Assembly (NCBI GenBank): GCA_025924315.1
Contig: JAICIO010000039.1
Coordinates: forward strand, 1-46,668
Length of the DNA: 46,668 bases
Source: Phycisphaerae bacterium
GTDB lineage: Bacteria; Planctomycetota; Phycisphaerae; Tepidisphaerales; Tepidisphaeraceae
Direction of reading: 5' to 3'
Shown here: positions 18,103 through 28,740 of the stretch, one piece after another
Layout: the number at the start of each line of letters is the position of its first letter
Position numbering within the stretch: the stretch's first letter is position 1
The notes under the pieces: generated by a model
Seen by the model: the letters and a program-made list of their open reading frames with translations, nothing else
Databases searched by the model: none
Told to the model about the DNA's origin: nothing
Translations under genes and position numbers: made by a program

Positions 18103-18362
18103 CAAGGATCCGCCTTCGATGGATTGGCATGCTCGCCGGCGAGGTCAGCATCGATTCGGTCGTTATCTCCCGCCCGAACATCGTTGGTGTTGATTGCGCC
18201 CGCGAACCGGCGCCAGCCATCGTTGGCGGGTGGAGTTGCATTTTCGCGGTTTTGCTGCTTCACAATGACCGTCACTTCTGCCTGGTCTCCCTCGTGAAGC
18301 TCGGGCGAACGGACCTCAATCAGGCCGCCACTGCGCACCGTCACAGTCATTCGGATGGACAT
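18102..18362 (-). CDS. Putative VapB-type antitoxin
   Basis: An 86-residue protein immediately upstream of, and overlapping, the PIN toxin gene. The N-terminus (MTVTVRSGGLIEVRSPEL, then HEGDQAEVTVIV) looks like a short beta-strand DNA-binding domain. The C-terminal half is charged and probably disordered, as expected for a tail that wraps the toxin. The start is ATG 18362 or the second ATG at 18350; no ribosome binding site is seen. Assigned mainly by position and size, since the family is not certain. Confidence 0.75.
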   Translation of the reverse strand: MSIRMTVTVRSGGLIEVRSPELHEGDQAEVTVIVKQQNRENATPPANDGWRRFAGAINTNDVRAGDNDRIDADLAGEHANPSKADP

Positions 18363-18369
18363 ACACGGA

Positions 18370-18384
18370 AGTATAGCGTCCATA
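18370..18384 (-). promoter_or_regulatory. Possible toxin-antitoxin -10 element and operator
   Basis: On the minus strand TATACT (18375-18370) lies 7 nt before ATG 18362, which would start transcription at or next to the start codon (leaderless mRNA). It is the right half of GTAT-N7-ATAC, a small inverted repeat suited to autorepression. No good -35 box is seen. Confidence 0.35.
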
Positions 18385-18440
18385 CAGGCCTCGCGGCTAA
18401 TCATTTCAGGCCATGGGGAGATCCGATCAGACGACTTAAA

Positions 18441-19595
18441 TCAATTGAGCGGTAGGTACTTCGGCTCATCGGCAAGTTGTATCTCGCGAGTTGCGACCTG
18501 CGCCTTATGTGATGCTCCCGCGGTCCATACGGCGAGCTTTCGCTCGTCGCCCTTTTTGAACTGCAACACGTAATCATCATCGCGCGCCGTTTTCAGGCGC
18601 TTCTCGAAACGATATCCATCGAGCTCGGTCATCAACTTCTTCGCCGCTTCGTACGCGGGCTTGGGTTTCAGCGGGGGATTTTCGGCTTTGCGATACTCAT
18701 TGGCGACGAGGCCGAAGTTGTTTTCTGTGTTTTTGGGGTCTGGACCATCATCGCGCCAGTCGTACCAGATGCTCAGGTTGATGCCGTTGGCGAGGTTCGT
18801 CAGGAACATTCTCGCCAAGTATTTCGCTTGAACGTCAGCGGGGACATTCGCGCTGCTGTAGCCCCACTCGCCGCTGTAAACGGGGATGTGTTTTCCTTTT
18901 GGCATGTAGCGGGCGAGGAGCGCTATCGTGCCGTCGTAGTGGATCTTGCGGCCCTCGGGGGGAAAGTCGCCGTAGGGATGGACGGTGATGGCGTCGAGAA
19001 CATTAAGCAGTCCGGATTTGTAGATTTGTTCCATCCACGCGCCATCTGTGCCGGAGAGCGCGGGGCCGACCACCGGTTCATTCGGCTCGGCCGACTTGAT
19101 CGCCTTCGCGGTCGCGAGGGCGAGCTTGATGTACGCCGCGGGGTCGGGCTGTGGCCGCCAGAAGACGTTGTTCGGCTCGTTGTAGATTTCCCACATCGCC
19201 CCGCGGCCTTTGAAGTGATGGGCGCACGCCGCGGCCCATTTCGCGAAGGCGGTCACGCCTTGATCACTGTGCGGGGAAAGATCGTTGTCGTACAGCGGAT
19301 TTGAATACGCCAGCACCACCATCGCGCGGATCTTGAATCGATCGAGCGTCGCGAAGAGTTTGTCCGCCTGCGAGAAGTCGTACTCGCCCTTCTTCTTCTC
19401 CATGCTGGACCAGACGAAATCCGCGCGGACCCATTTGAACCCGGCCGCGGCGAGCATTTCCATCTCGCCAGGTTCAGGTTCGAGGAAGTGAATATTCACG
19501 CCGAACGAATCGGACACGCGGCCGTCGGGCAACTGAGCGGCCGCGACGATTCCTACGGATCCGACCATCAGCAGCGCACAAAGTAATCGAGCCAA
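18441..19595 (-). CDS. Exported clan GH-A glycoside hydrolase (GH39/GH5-like)
   Basis: A 384-residue protein with a signal peptide (MARLLCALLMVGSVGIVAAA). It reads as a single TIM-barrel domain: FKWVRADFVWSSME at the second strand, acid/base Glu140 in WEIYNEPNN, ITVHPYGDFPP, and nucleophile Glu243 in YSGEWGYSS. These two glutamates at the ends of strands 4 and 7 define clan GH-A. The pattern is closest to GH39 xylosidase-like and related cellulase-fold proteins. It is monocistronic, between a toxin-antitoxin pair and a divergent amidohydrolase, and not linked to the transporter locus. Substrate unknown. Confidence 0.85.
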   Translation of the reverse strand: MARLLCALLMVGSVGIVAAAQLPDGRVSDSFGVNIHFLEPEPGEMEMLAAAGFKWVRADFVWSSMEKKKGEYDFSQADKLFATLDRFKIRAMVVLAYSNPLYDNDLSPHSDQGVTAFAKWAAACAHHFKGRGAMWEIYNEPNNVFWRPQPDPAAYIKLALATAKAIKSAEPNEPVVGPALSGTDGAWMEQIYKSGLLNVLDAITVHPYGDFPPEGRKIHYDGTIALLARYMPKGKHIPVYSGEWGYSSANVPADVQAKYLARMFLTNLANGINLSIWYDWRDDGPDPKNTENNFGLVANEYRKAENPPLKPKPAYEAAKKLMTELDGYRFEKRLKTARDDDYVLQFKKGDERKLAVWTAGASHKAQVATREIQLADEPKYLPLN

Positions 19596-19890
19596 CTCAG
19601 CACCTCAGTGGATTCCGAAGATCGGAATCACCACAACTGTATTGGAACCCGGTGGTTATATTTCCCGCAAAGCTTCGCTCGCCGCACGTCCGATAAATAG
19701 ATGACGCCGATATCGGGAGAATCCCCTCTCGCGGCGCCGATACGGGCGCGGTTAGTCTTTGACGGCCGGACGGGTATCCCTACACTATCGGACGCCGCTG
19801 CGAGCGGCGCCGGGATGTTGGTGACCGGGACGTAACACCGACCCCTCCGTTCAGAACGGAAGACACCGGCCGCAGCGAAGCGACAACTCT
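19596..19890. other. Divergent intergenic region with a hairpin
   Basis: No gene is seen. GTGGATTCCG pairs with CGGAATC-A-CCAC across 19608-19634 (7 bp, a bulged base, then 4 bp), just upstream of the glycosidase start on the minus strand, and may be an operator or leader hairpin. CCGCT/AGCGG and other short GC-rich inverted repeats follow near 19795-19808. Confidence 0.5.
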
Positions 19891-20772
19891 ATGATTGTTG
19901 ATTGTCACACGCATATTTGGCAGTCGCCCGACCAGCTTGGCCAGGCCGACCTGGGTGAACTCTCTCGAAACTCGCGCCCCCGCGCACCCCGCCTTTCCCC
20001 AAGTGGTAAATCCCTCTGGCGCACCATGCCCGCGGCCGATCCGGAACATCACTGGACGCAAAGCGGTACCGTCGACAAATCGATCGTCCTCGGCTTTAAA
20101 AGCCGCTACCTGCGGGCGGAAATTCCGAATCGTTTCGTCTCCGAATACGTCAGCCGAAATCCGGAAAAGCTCATCGGCTTCGCCGGCATCGATCCGACCG
20201 AACCCTCTGCCCGTGCAGAAGTACGTACCGCAAAGATCGACCTGCGTTTACGCGGCGTCACGATTTCCCCCGCCAATCAGGATTTCCATCCCAGCGATTC
20301 GCGGGCGATGAAGGTCTACGAGGAATGCGAAGACCTCAGCATGCCCATCCTGGTTCATCCGGTCGGACAGTTCACGGAACAAAGCAAGCTCGAGTTCGCC
20401 CGGCCGTATCTGTTCGACGAAGTCGCCCGAACGTTCCCCAAGCTTCGTGTGGTGATCGCCCAGATGGGCCAGCCGTGGGTCGATGAAACGATTGTCCTGC
20501 TCGGCAAGCACCCCAACGTCTTCGCCGACGTGAGCGGCCTGCTCTCCCGTCCGTGGCAGGCGTACAACGCACTCATCAGCGCCTATCAATACGGCGTGAT
20601 CGACAAGCTCCTCTTCGGCAGCGATTTCCCCTACACCAGCGCCACCGATTGCATCGAAACGCTCTACAGCATGAACCAGCTCGCCCAAGGCACGAACCTC
20701 CCCGTCGTCCCCCGCGAAGCGCTACGCGGCATTGTGGAGCGAGATACTCTGAATCTGCTGGGGCTCGGCTAA
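19891..20772 (+). CDS. Amidohydrolase family 2 (TIM-barrel metal hydrolase)
   Basis: A cytoplasmic 293-residue protein of the amidohydrolase-2 group (ACMSD/OHCU-decarboxylase-like hydrolases and decarboxylases). Metal-site residues are visible: DCHTHIW at the N-terminus, the His in PILVHPVGQF, and the Asp in LLFGSDFPYT near the C-terminus. LRLRGVTISPANQDFHP matches the central strand. ATG 19891 starts MIVDCHTHI directly, as usual in this family, though no ribosome binding site is seen. The substrate cannot be inferred. Confidence 0.87.
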   Translation: MIVDCHTHIWQSPDQLGQADLGELSRNSRPRAPRLSPSGKSLWRTMPAADPEHHWTQSGTVDKSIVLGFKSRYLRAEIPNRFVSEYVSRNPEKLIGFAGIDPTEPSARAEVRTAKIDLRLRGVTISPANQDFHPSDSRAMKVYEECEDLSMPILVHPVGQFTEQSKLEFARPYLFDEVARTFPKLRVVIAQMGQPWVDETIVLLGKHPNVFADVSGLLSRPWQAYNALISAYQYGVIDKLLFGSDFPYTSATDCIETLYSMNQLAQGTNLPVVPREALRGIVERDTLNLLGLG

Positions 20773-20847
20773 CCAAATCCGCGACTATCGAATCAAGCAA
20801 CGTAGCACGGGTTTTCCAACCCGAGCTTTCGTTCGCCAACTATTCGT

Positions 20848-21129
20848 ATGAAAGTGTTACGCAACATCGGGAAGGCTGTGATCTGCATAGGCGGAGGTGC
20901 AGTCGCTGGGATCGCCATCGGATTAGGGATCGCGATCGCAGTCGGTCTCTACGGAAAGTGGCGCGCACCCGATGATCCTAGTGCGGGAAGCGGCGCGATC
21001 ATCGCAATGCTTACGGTGCCCTTTGGGCTACTTACGGGCGTGATTGTCGGTGTTGTGGCGACGGCACGCTGGATCAAAGCCGGCTCCGCTCGCGTGCTGC
21101 GCGAAGATGAGCGAGTTGAAATGAAGTAG
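20848..21129 (+). CDS. Small hypothetical membrane protein
   Basis: 93 residues with two membrane segments. The first is glycine-rich (AVICIGGGAVAGIAIGLGIA), the second is IIAMLTVPFGLLTGVIVGVV, and a short basic/acidic tail follows. GxxxG spacing suggests tight helix packing. No family is recognised. It lies after a 6-bp hairpin (CGGGTT/AACCCG, 20808-20823). Confidence 0.6.
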   Translation: MKVLRNIGKAVICIGGGAVAGIAIGLGIAIAVGLYGKWRAPDDPSAGSGAIIAMLTVPFGLLTGVIVGVVATARWIKAGSARVLREDERVEMK

Positions 21130-21205
21130 CGAGCCTCTCATGTTCTCAACATACAGCAATCGGAGCCGTCGTTGATCGTCCCGCGGGTCGTGCTACATTG
21201 CGCTC

Positions 21206-21610
21206 GTGCCAAAAGTTTTGATCAATCCGAAGTCATCTGACATTGAGACGGGGAACGCGTTTGTGCAGACGGTGGAACTGCGCGAGAACGGCGTGCTGCT
21301 GGGGCGGGCGATTTGGGCGGCGCCTTCGGATCTCTCGCAGGGGGTGGCGCAAATTGTCGATCTGACCGTGCCGGACGATCGTCGGCGCAATGGATTTGGT
21401 GGGCAGCTAATCCTGGCTGTGGTCGAGCAGGCACAGATCTATTTCAAGTCGCGCGGGGCGAAACTGAGGCGACTGTGGTTCAGCGTCGAGCAGAAGTCGC
21501 AGGTGAACGCGCGGGCATTTCTGATGAAGCACAATTTTCATCACACCGCGAGCATCAGCGAGCTGCTCATCAAGCAGGATGCACTGATCTATACGCGGGC
21601 GTTTGATTGA
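21206..21610 (+). CDS. GNAT-family N-acetyltransferase
   Basis: A 134-residue protein starting at GTG. The acetyl-CoA pyrophosphate loop is seen in LTVPDDRRRNGFGGQLI, fitting motif A (R/Q-x-x-G-x-G). The following helix and the C-terminal VNARAFLMKHNFHHT fit the end of a GNAT fold. The acceptor substrate is unknown. The nearest + strand neighbour upstream is the small membrane protein; a palindromic repeat follows. Confidence 0.78.
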   Translation: MPKVLINPKSSDIETGNAFVQTVELRENGVLLGRAIWAAPSDLSQGVAQIVDLTVPDDRRRNGFGGQLILAVVEQAQIYFKSRGAKLRRLWFSVEQKSQVNARAFLMKHNFHHTASISELLIKQDALIYTRAFD

Positions 21611-21630
21611 ATCACATTGAAAAGGAATCT

Positions 21631-21706
21631 GTTGGGTGCGCTACAGCGCACCGGTTATTTCTTCGATGCGCACTGCGAATAACCGGTGCGCTGAAGCGCA
21701 CCCTAC
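21631..21706. repeat. Long palindrome, family B copy 1
   Basis: Arms GTGCGCTACAGCGCACCGG and CCGGTGCGCTGAAGCGCAC pair across a short loop with AATAACC/GGTTATT inside; the right arm ends CCCTAC. Each arm is also a self-hairpin (GTGCGCT/AGCGCAC). It lies between convergent genes. Confidence 0.88.
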
Positions 21707-21727
21707 AAGACTGGAGTCACTCGATGA

Positions 21728-23497
21728 TCATTGAGGCGCGGGCGCGGGAGTCGTGCTTGCCGGACCAGGCGCTGCGCCTCCAGCTGGCGCGGGTGCGGTT
21801 GCGGCAGTTGGCGCGGGTGCGGTCGTTGGCACGATTGGGGCTGCCGGCGCCGTTGCGGGCGGAACAACGAGCGCGGCGAGTTCGCCGGGCAACGGCGGAA
21901 TCGCCGGGACCGGGCTTTCGTTCTGCAGATCGGTGATCGCCTGCTTCGCGGTCGCGAAATACTGGTCCGCCTTCTGCGGTTGGCCCGCGAGGCGCGCGGC
22001 GTGCGTTCGGCCGTAGAGTTCGAAGATTCGCTCGATTCGGGCGGCGTTCTTCATGTCTTCGGAGCCATTGCCTTCGGCCACGTTTCCGAGCGCCTCGTCC
22101 GCGGAGTTGTATGCCTCATCCGCCAGCGACAGCGCTTCCTGCTCGCGCTTGCTCATGTCGCCGCTCTGGAGCTGATCCGGAATTTGCAGGCCCGCCTTGG
22201 TGAAGATCGGCGAGAGGTAATCCGCCAGCTGCACGCGGGCATTCAGGCTGGTCGCCCGCGACGCTTCCGCATCGCCCAGCAGCCGCTGAGCAATTGCCCT
22301 TTGCAGCTCGAACGTGTTTGGATTCACGACGCCCAGCTCGACGTCCCAAGCCGCCTTCTGTGGCTTGCCCTGGTAATCGTTGGATTTCGTGCGGATGTCC
22401 TGCTGCAACAAGGTCGCGGCGCTCTTGGCGTCTTCGAACTGTTTCGAAGCTTCGTGAAGGCTGGCGATCGCGGTCTCACGCAGATCGTCTGCCTGCTTCG
22501 CGGCCTCTGCCATCGCGACGGCCTTTTCGGCGATCGACTTGCCTGATGCCCCCGCCGCATCGCCGCTCGGGGCGCTCGTCGCACCGGCCGTAGCCGTCCC
22601 AACGATCTCCTTCGCGACGTCCGCCTGCTTGGTCATCAGGCTCTGCACGTTCTGCCAGCTCGCGTCGAGCTGCTGCGATTGCTCCTTCAACTGCGCGATC
22701 ACATCGTTCAGCATCTTTTCCTGGCCCTGCGCTACCGCGAGATCGCCCTGGAGCGGAACCAGCGCCGCCTTTCCCTGATCGATCTTCACACCCAAATCGG
22801 CGGCGTCTTTGCGAAGATCCGCGGCCTTCTTGAACGCATCAACAGCCGCCTGTCCCTTGGCGGTGGTCGATTCTTTCGTGATCTTCTCCGCGTCTTCCAG
22901 CTTCTGCACGCGCTGCTGATCGAGCTGCTTGAGCGCGTCGCTCTTCTGAGCGATCTGGCCTTCCAGCTGCGAGATCGTCTGCTTGACCGTCGCGAGTGTG
23001 GGAATCGTCATCTTTTCGTTGGTGAACCACGCCGCTTTGTCCGCGCCGCCCTGCGCCTGGGCGATTTGCTGATCGATCGATTCCTTCACCTTTTGCGGGT
23101 CGTTCTGCTTGTAACCTTCGACCAGTGTGTTGCTGCGGCCGACGAGGTCCGACAGCTGCGCGATCTCAAGCGCCAGCCGCCCTGCTTCAATTTCATACCG
23201 GCTCGAATCCCGAAGCGTCGCGCGGGCGGCATCGAGCTGAAGCTGGCCAAGGGCTGATTTCGCCTGGGCTTTTGTGCCGTTGGAGGCGTCGGTCTTTGCA
23301 ACCGCGCCCTCGAGGATCTGCTGTGCTTCCTTCTGCCCCTCTTCGCCGCCCTTACGCTGCGCTTCCTGCGATTTGACGATTGCTTCGCGAACCGATTGAT
23401 CCGCTTCGGCGCTTCCGCATCCGCCCGCCAACAGCGCACTGCTCACCGTCGCGGCCGCCATGCCCAGAACTGTCCATCGCTTCAAGGAAGATCGCAT
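21728..23497 (-). CDS. Coiled-coil lipoprotein with Pro/Ala-rich tail
   Basis: A 589-residue protein starting at ATG 23497 (AGGAG about 8 nt upstream). The lipoprotein signal peptide MRSSLKRWTVLGMAAATV ends in the lipobox LAGGC, so it should be acylated and anchored. The body is almost entirely heptad-like Ala, Gln, Lys and Glu helices (QISQLEGQIAQKSDALKQL) and contains repeats resembling TPR or tubular coiled coils. The last 50 residues are Pro-Ala-Thr rich (VVPPATAPAAPIVPTTAPAP), as in proteins that span the periplasm or touch the cell wall. No enzymatic motif is seen. A structural envelope role is inferred. Confidence 0.75.
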   Translation of the reverse strand: MRSSLKRWTVLGMAAATVSSALLAGGCGSAEADQSVREAIVKSQEAQRKGGEEGQKEAQQILEGAVAKTDASNGTKAQAKSALGQLQLDAARATLRDSSRYEIEAGRLALEIAQLSDLVGRSNTLVEGYKQNDPQKVKESIDQQIAQAQGGADKAAWFTNEKMTIPTLATVKQTISQLEGQIAQKSDALKQLDQQRVQKLEDAEKITKESTTAKGQAAVDAFKKAADLRKDAADLGVKIDQGKAALVPLQGDLAVAQGQEKMLNDVIAQLKEQSQQLDASWQNVQSLMTKQADVAKEIVGTATAGATSAPSGDAAGASGKSIAEKAVAMAEAAKQADDLRETAIASLHEASKQFEDAKSAATLLQQDIRTKSNDYQGKPQKAAWDVELGVVNPNTFELQRAIAQRLLGDAEASRATSLNARVQLADYLSPIFTKAGLQIPDQLQSGDMSKREQEALSLADEAYNSADEALGNVAEGNGSEDMKNAARIERIFELYGRTHAARLAGQPQKADQYFATAKQAITDLQNESPVPAIPPLPGELAALVVPPATAPAAPIVPTTAPAPTAATAPAPAGGAAPGPASTTPAPAPQ

Positions 23498-23643
23498 CGA
23501 AAGTCTCCTGACAAAGATGCTTAAACCCAAGATGTCGGCGCGGCCACAAACCCCGCACGCCATTGCGATTGTGCCAGATTCGCGGGGGCAAAGTCAAACT
23601 GCAGGCCCGCTTGCGCAAGGGACGGGTGGACCTCGATTGAAGC

Positions 23644-23760
23644 TCGAAATTCGAAATTCGAAATTCGAACAAATCACAATGCCCGAAATTCGAAACTAGG
23701 CGTTTCGGTCATTGGAAGTTGGAACTTCTTTCGAATTTCGAATTTCGAATTTCGAATTTG
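23644..23760. repeat. Palindrome of short repeats, family G
   Basis: Three to four tandem copies of TCGAAATT (23644-23670) face their complement AATTTCGA (23731-23760). A smaller hairpin, GGAAGTT/GGAACTTC, lies between. The rest of the 342-bp gap (23498-23839) between the lipoprotein and hsp20 genes shows no gene; TTATGAT near 23803 is a possible -10 element for hsp20. Confidence 0.8.
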
Positions 23761-23839
23761 CATCCATTACCTCGTTTTCGCCTACCTCCCTCTCCCATCC
23801 CCGCTTATGATGTGAGCCAACTCGCTTTTGGGAGCACCG

Positions 23840-24262
23840 ATGACCGTCGAAGTAGCCAGTGAACCGCCCTTTGGCAGCGTCGCTCGACAGATGAACAAGC
23901 TCGTCGATCAGATGAACAAGGGTTACTACAACTTCCTGCCCAACGAAACCTGGACCCCTTCCGTCAACCTCTACGAGACCGAAACCGCCTACGTCGTTTG
24001 CGTCGATCTCGCCGGCGTTGATAAAGAGAAAATCGATCTCACCGTCGCGGATCAGCGCCTCAAGCTCCGCGGGGCGCGGGCCGTGCCCATCCAGCCTGAC
24101 ACCGAAGCCGAAATGGCCAGCAAACGCGTGAAGGTCCACCTGATGGAAATCGACCATGGCGGATTCAGCCGCGAAGTCGAGCTGCCCCACGACGTCGAGC
24201 ACGACAAAATCTCCGCGAACTATCGCAATGGAATGCTCTGGATCGAGCTGCCGAAGAAATAA
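23840..24262 (+). CDS. Hsp20/alpha-crystallin small heat-shock protein
   Basis: An ATP-independent chaperone of 140 residues that holds unfolding proteins. ATG 23840 is chosen because GGGAG lies 6 nt upstream. The alpha-crystallin domain begins at WTPSVNLYETETAYVV, continues with VCVDLAGVDKEKIDL, and ends with the NGMLWIELPKK strand that carries the conserved G-x-L-like motif. It has a short N-terminal arm and almost no C-terminal extension, so the IxI oligomerisation motif is missing. It sits 114 nt upstream of lon, which suggests a heat-shock pair; no CIRCE operator is visible. Confidence 0.88.
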   Translation: MTVEVASEPPFGSVARQMNKLVDQMNKGYYNFLPNETWTPSVNLYETETAYVVCVDLAGVDKEKIDLTVADQRLKLRGARAVPIQPDTEAEMASKRVKVHLMEIDHGGFSREVELPHDVEHDKISANYRNGMLWIELPKK

Positions 24263-24274
24263 GGAGGTAGGAGC

Positions 24275-24366
24275 TAGAAGCCAGTAGCCAGAAGCCAGAA
24301 GAAAGCAGCGACCGAGCGTCGCATTTGTCTTTCTACTGGCTTCTGGCTTCTGGCTCCTGGCTTCTT
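24275..24366. repeat. Palindrome of 7-bp units, family D
   Basis: Repeats of AGAAGCC/AGTAGCC on the left (24275-24305) pair with GGCTTCT/GGCTCCT units on the right (24328-24366), which holds one extra unit. GCGAC/GTCGC closes an inner loop. It fills the hsp20-lon gap and ends 10 nt before the lon ATG. Confidence 0.88.
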
Positions 24367-24376
24367 TTCAAGAACA

Positions 24377-26815
<2,439 letters not shown>

Positions 26816-26847
26816 TCAATTGCACATCTTTCAAAGGGAGGTTTGCC

Positions 26848-27297
26848 ATGCGCGAAAATCGTCGGCATCTGCAGATGGTTGTTCTTCTGAGCGGAGCCGT
26901 CGCTCTCATCGCACTCGCGATCTGTGCGCGAAAGAGTCAAGCGGACGCGACAACCCAAAAGAGCGCAGAGGCACACATCGCTCAATTGCAGGTACAGCGA
27001 GTTGAAATCCTCCGCGACGCCGTTACCTCCGCGACTACCCTTTTCGAGAAGGGCGCGGCCTCATATGGTGACATGTATCGCCGGAAGATCATCCTGTATG
27101 AAGCGCAACTCGAACTGGCTCAGACCCATGCGCAGCGGGTCGAGCTGCTTCAAGGGGAGATTGGTGCGGCGAAAGCGCTCGAGGAGTACGACGCACTCTT
27201 GTCGACACAAGGCAAGACCGCACCGTGGGATGCCAACGATGCCAAGGCCGAGCGACTGAAATATGAGATTGCGCTCGCGAAGGAAACAATGAAGTAG
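26848..27297 (+). CDS. Exported helical-repeat protein, TolC-repeat-like
   Basis: A 149-residue protein with an N-terminal membrane or signal segment (MVVLLSGAVALIALAI). Its two helical units resemble the hairpin repeats recalled from planctomycete TolC-like proteins: a helix with VEILRDAVTSATTLFEKG, then LYEAQLELAQTHAQRVELL, and EIALAKE at the end. It has a strong ribosome binding site (AAGGGAGG) 7 nt before the ATG. It is a paralogue of the gene at 27609. Function unknown; a periplasmic structural or efflux-accessory role is possible. Confidence 0.7.
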   Translation: MRENRRHLQMVVLLSGAVALIALAICARKSQADATTQKSAEAHIAQLQVQRVEILRDAVTSATTLFEKGAASYGDMYRRKIILYEAQLELAQTHAQRVELLQGEIGAAKALEEYDALLSTQGKTAPWDANDAKAERLKYEIALAKETMK

Positions 27298-27319
27298 CTT
27301 TGCAGGTTTGCTTTAGCCG

Positions 27320-27742
27320 GTGAAGTCTCGCAAATCGTTCCCACAAGTGCGCGATTGGAAATCGATCGGTATCGTCTTCGAAAATCAGCCGATCCTTGTC
27401 GATGGGCTGAACCTCTGGGCGTTCAAGTGGCATGACACCCATGAGGAGCCGGTGGAATTGCCGCATCCCGCCTATCCGAACGAGCGGCATCAATTGTCGA
27501 TTTACGAGATTGAAACCGGCGGCAAACGAATCCGATTCGCCGCGGCAGAGTTGTCGGCGAATGTGTGGGGATTACGTACCGGCCGAGTAGTCTTAATCGG
27601 GAGACGCCGTGAAGAGAAATCCAATTGCGAAAATGAATTCCGTCATCGCGCTATGCGGCGCCATCGTGGTCGGGATGCTCCTTGTGCAGACGCGAACGAG
27701 CGGCGCTCCGCCGTCGACAAGCGGTCCAGTGAACTCGCGTGA
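27320..27742 (+). CDS. Small hypothetical protein, probable 3' frameshift
   Basis: Starts at GTG. About 85 residues look like a real protein (RDWKSIGIVFENQPILVDG, WAFKWHDTHEEPVELPHP, IRFAAAELSANVWG). After NVWG the frame turns Arg-rich and overlaps the next gene by 134 nt in another phase, which is how a shadow frame behaves. Deleting one G near 27567-27571 would continue as Y-V-P-A-E and stop at TAG 27588, just before the ribosome binding site of the gene at 27609. So either the gene has a recent 1-nt indel or the sequence has an error. Function unknown. Confidence 0.5.
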   Translation: MKSRKSFPQVRDWKSIGIVFENQPILVDGLNLWAFKWHDTHEEPVELPHPAYPNERHQLSIYEIETGGKRIRFAAAELSANVWGLRTGRVVLIGRRREEKSNCENEFRHRAMRRHRGRDAPCADANERRSAVDKRSSELA

Positions 27743-28070
27743 GATCGAAAAACTTCAGCAAGACCGCATCGAAGAGCTTCGCGCGGCGGCGAATGATGCG
27801 GCGGTTATGTTTCAGACTGGGTCGTCGAACATCACGTTTGAAAAAGTTTACGAGCGAAAGCAGATGCTTTTGCAGGCCGAGTTGGATGCGGCGGATACCC
27901 CTCGGCAGCGCGTGACCGTCCTGCGATCGATGCTCGCCAGCGCCCGCGATCTGGAGCAACACGTTCAACAGCAGGAACAGCACGGCAACGCCCGGCCATT
28001 CGCGGTGCATGATGCGAAGGTCGCGGTCCTGGACGCGGAGATCGCGCTCGCGAAAGAACAAGCGCACTAA
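27609..28070 (+). CDS. Exported helical-repeat protein, paralogue of 26848
   Basis: A 153-residue protein starting at GTG (GGGAGA upstream) with a signal or anchor segment (SVIALCGAIVVGMLLVQ). It shares the pattern of the gene at 26848: IEELRAAANDAAVMFQTG, LLQAELDAADTPRQRV, then AEIALAKEQ at the end. The middle contains a Gln/His-rich insert (QHVQQQEQHGNA). The two copies flank an unrelated small gene. Function unknown. Confidence 0.7.
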   Translation: MKRNPIAKMNSVIALCGAIVVGMLLVQTRTSGAPPSTSGPVNSREIEKLQQDRIEELRAAANDAAVMFQTGSSNITFEKVYERKQMLLQAELDAADTPRQRVTVLRSMLASARDLEQHVQQQEQHGNARPFAVHDAKVAVLDAEIALAKEQAH

Positions 28071-28094
28071 TTCGTACCGAGCCGCAGGTCTGTC

Positions 28095-28152
28095 GTAGGG
28101 TGTGCTTCAGCACACCATTGCATCGCAGACGGTGTGCTGAAGCACACCCTAC
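28095..28152. repeat. Long palindrome, family B copy 2
   Basis: GTAGGGTGTGCTTCAGCAC pairs with GTGCTGAAGCACACCCTAC. This copy lacks the AATAACC inner stem of the others. Where copy 1 has GTGCGCT and copies 3 and 4 have TCCGCT, this one has GTGTGCT, with matching changes on both sides. Confidence 0.88.
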
Positions 28153-28241
28153 AAGCGCTACGAAGGGCCGCCGCGAAATCGGGGTGGACGCGTCGCTCGT
28201 CATCGCTAGACTTTCACTTCGTCAGTTCGCAAGGGAACCGC

Positions 28242-28619
28242 ATGACTCAGCCCGTCAATCCGACCTCGGCGCACTTCATCACGCAGCACATCGAAAAATG
28301 GCTCGTGATCGAGTTCAAGACCGCTTCGCTGATGGATCCGCTCGAGTTGGAGAAGATCGGGCAGCAGCTGTATCACCTCGTCGACGCCGAGGACAATCGC
28401 CGGGTAATCATGGATTTCGAGAAGGTGCAGTATCTTTCGTCGCAGGCGATCGGCATCGTGATCACGATGCACAAGAAGCTCAATTCTCTCAAAAACAGCA
28501 AGCTGGTCCTGTGCGCGGTGAATCCGAAGCTGATGGAGCTGATCAAGATCACGCGGCTGGACCGCATTCTGACGATCAAGCCGAGCCAGAAAGAAGCGCT
28601 CAAGACGCCGCTGATCTGA
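28242..28619 (+). CDS. STAS-domain protein (anti-sigma-factor antagonist type)
   Basis: A 125-residue protein starting at ATG 28242 with AAGGGA upstream. The STAS fold is shown by RRVIMDFEKVQYLSSQAIG, where the Ser-Ser pair sits at the site phosphorylated in SpoIIAA-type antagonists, and by NSKLVLCAVNPKLMELIKI and LDRILTI. It probably takes part in partner-switching regulation, but no anti-sigma kinase is encoded nearby. Confidence 0.88.
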   Translation: MTQPVNPTSAHFITQHIEKWLVIEFKTASLMDPLELEKIGQQLYHLVDAEDNRRVIMDFEKVQYLSSQAIGIVITMHKKLNSLKNSKLVLCAVNPKLMELIKITRLDRILTIKPSQKEALKTPLI

Positions 28620-28630
28620 CCCGGGGCTTT

Positions 28631-28707
28631 GTAGGGTTCGCTTCAGCGGACCGGTTATTTCTTCGACTCGAAAAGGCGAATAACCGGTCCGCTGAAGCGG
28701 ACCCTAC
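28631..28707. repeat. Long palindrome, family B copy 3
   Basis: Arms 28631-28659 and 28679-28707 pair over 29 bp with one mismatch. The variable stem reads CCGCTTCAGCGG-type, matching copy 4. It lies between the STAS and MgtC genes. Confidence 0.92.
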
Positions 28708-28740
28708 ACAGGATCGCGCTATCCGCATTAAGATGCAGGC

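Noticed and set aside
23644-23760. Tandem units as a CRISPR array
   Set aside because: The units are 8-9 bp with no spacers and are palindromic across the centre; there are no cas genes.
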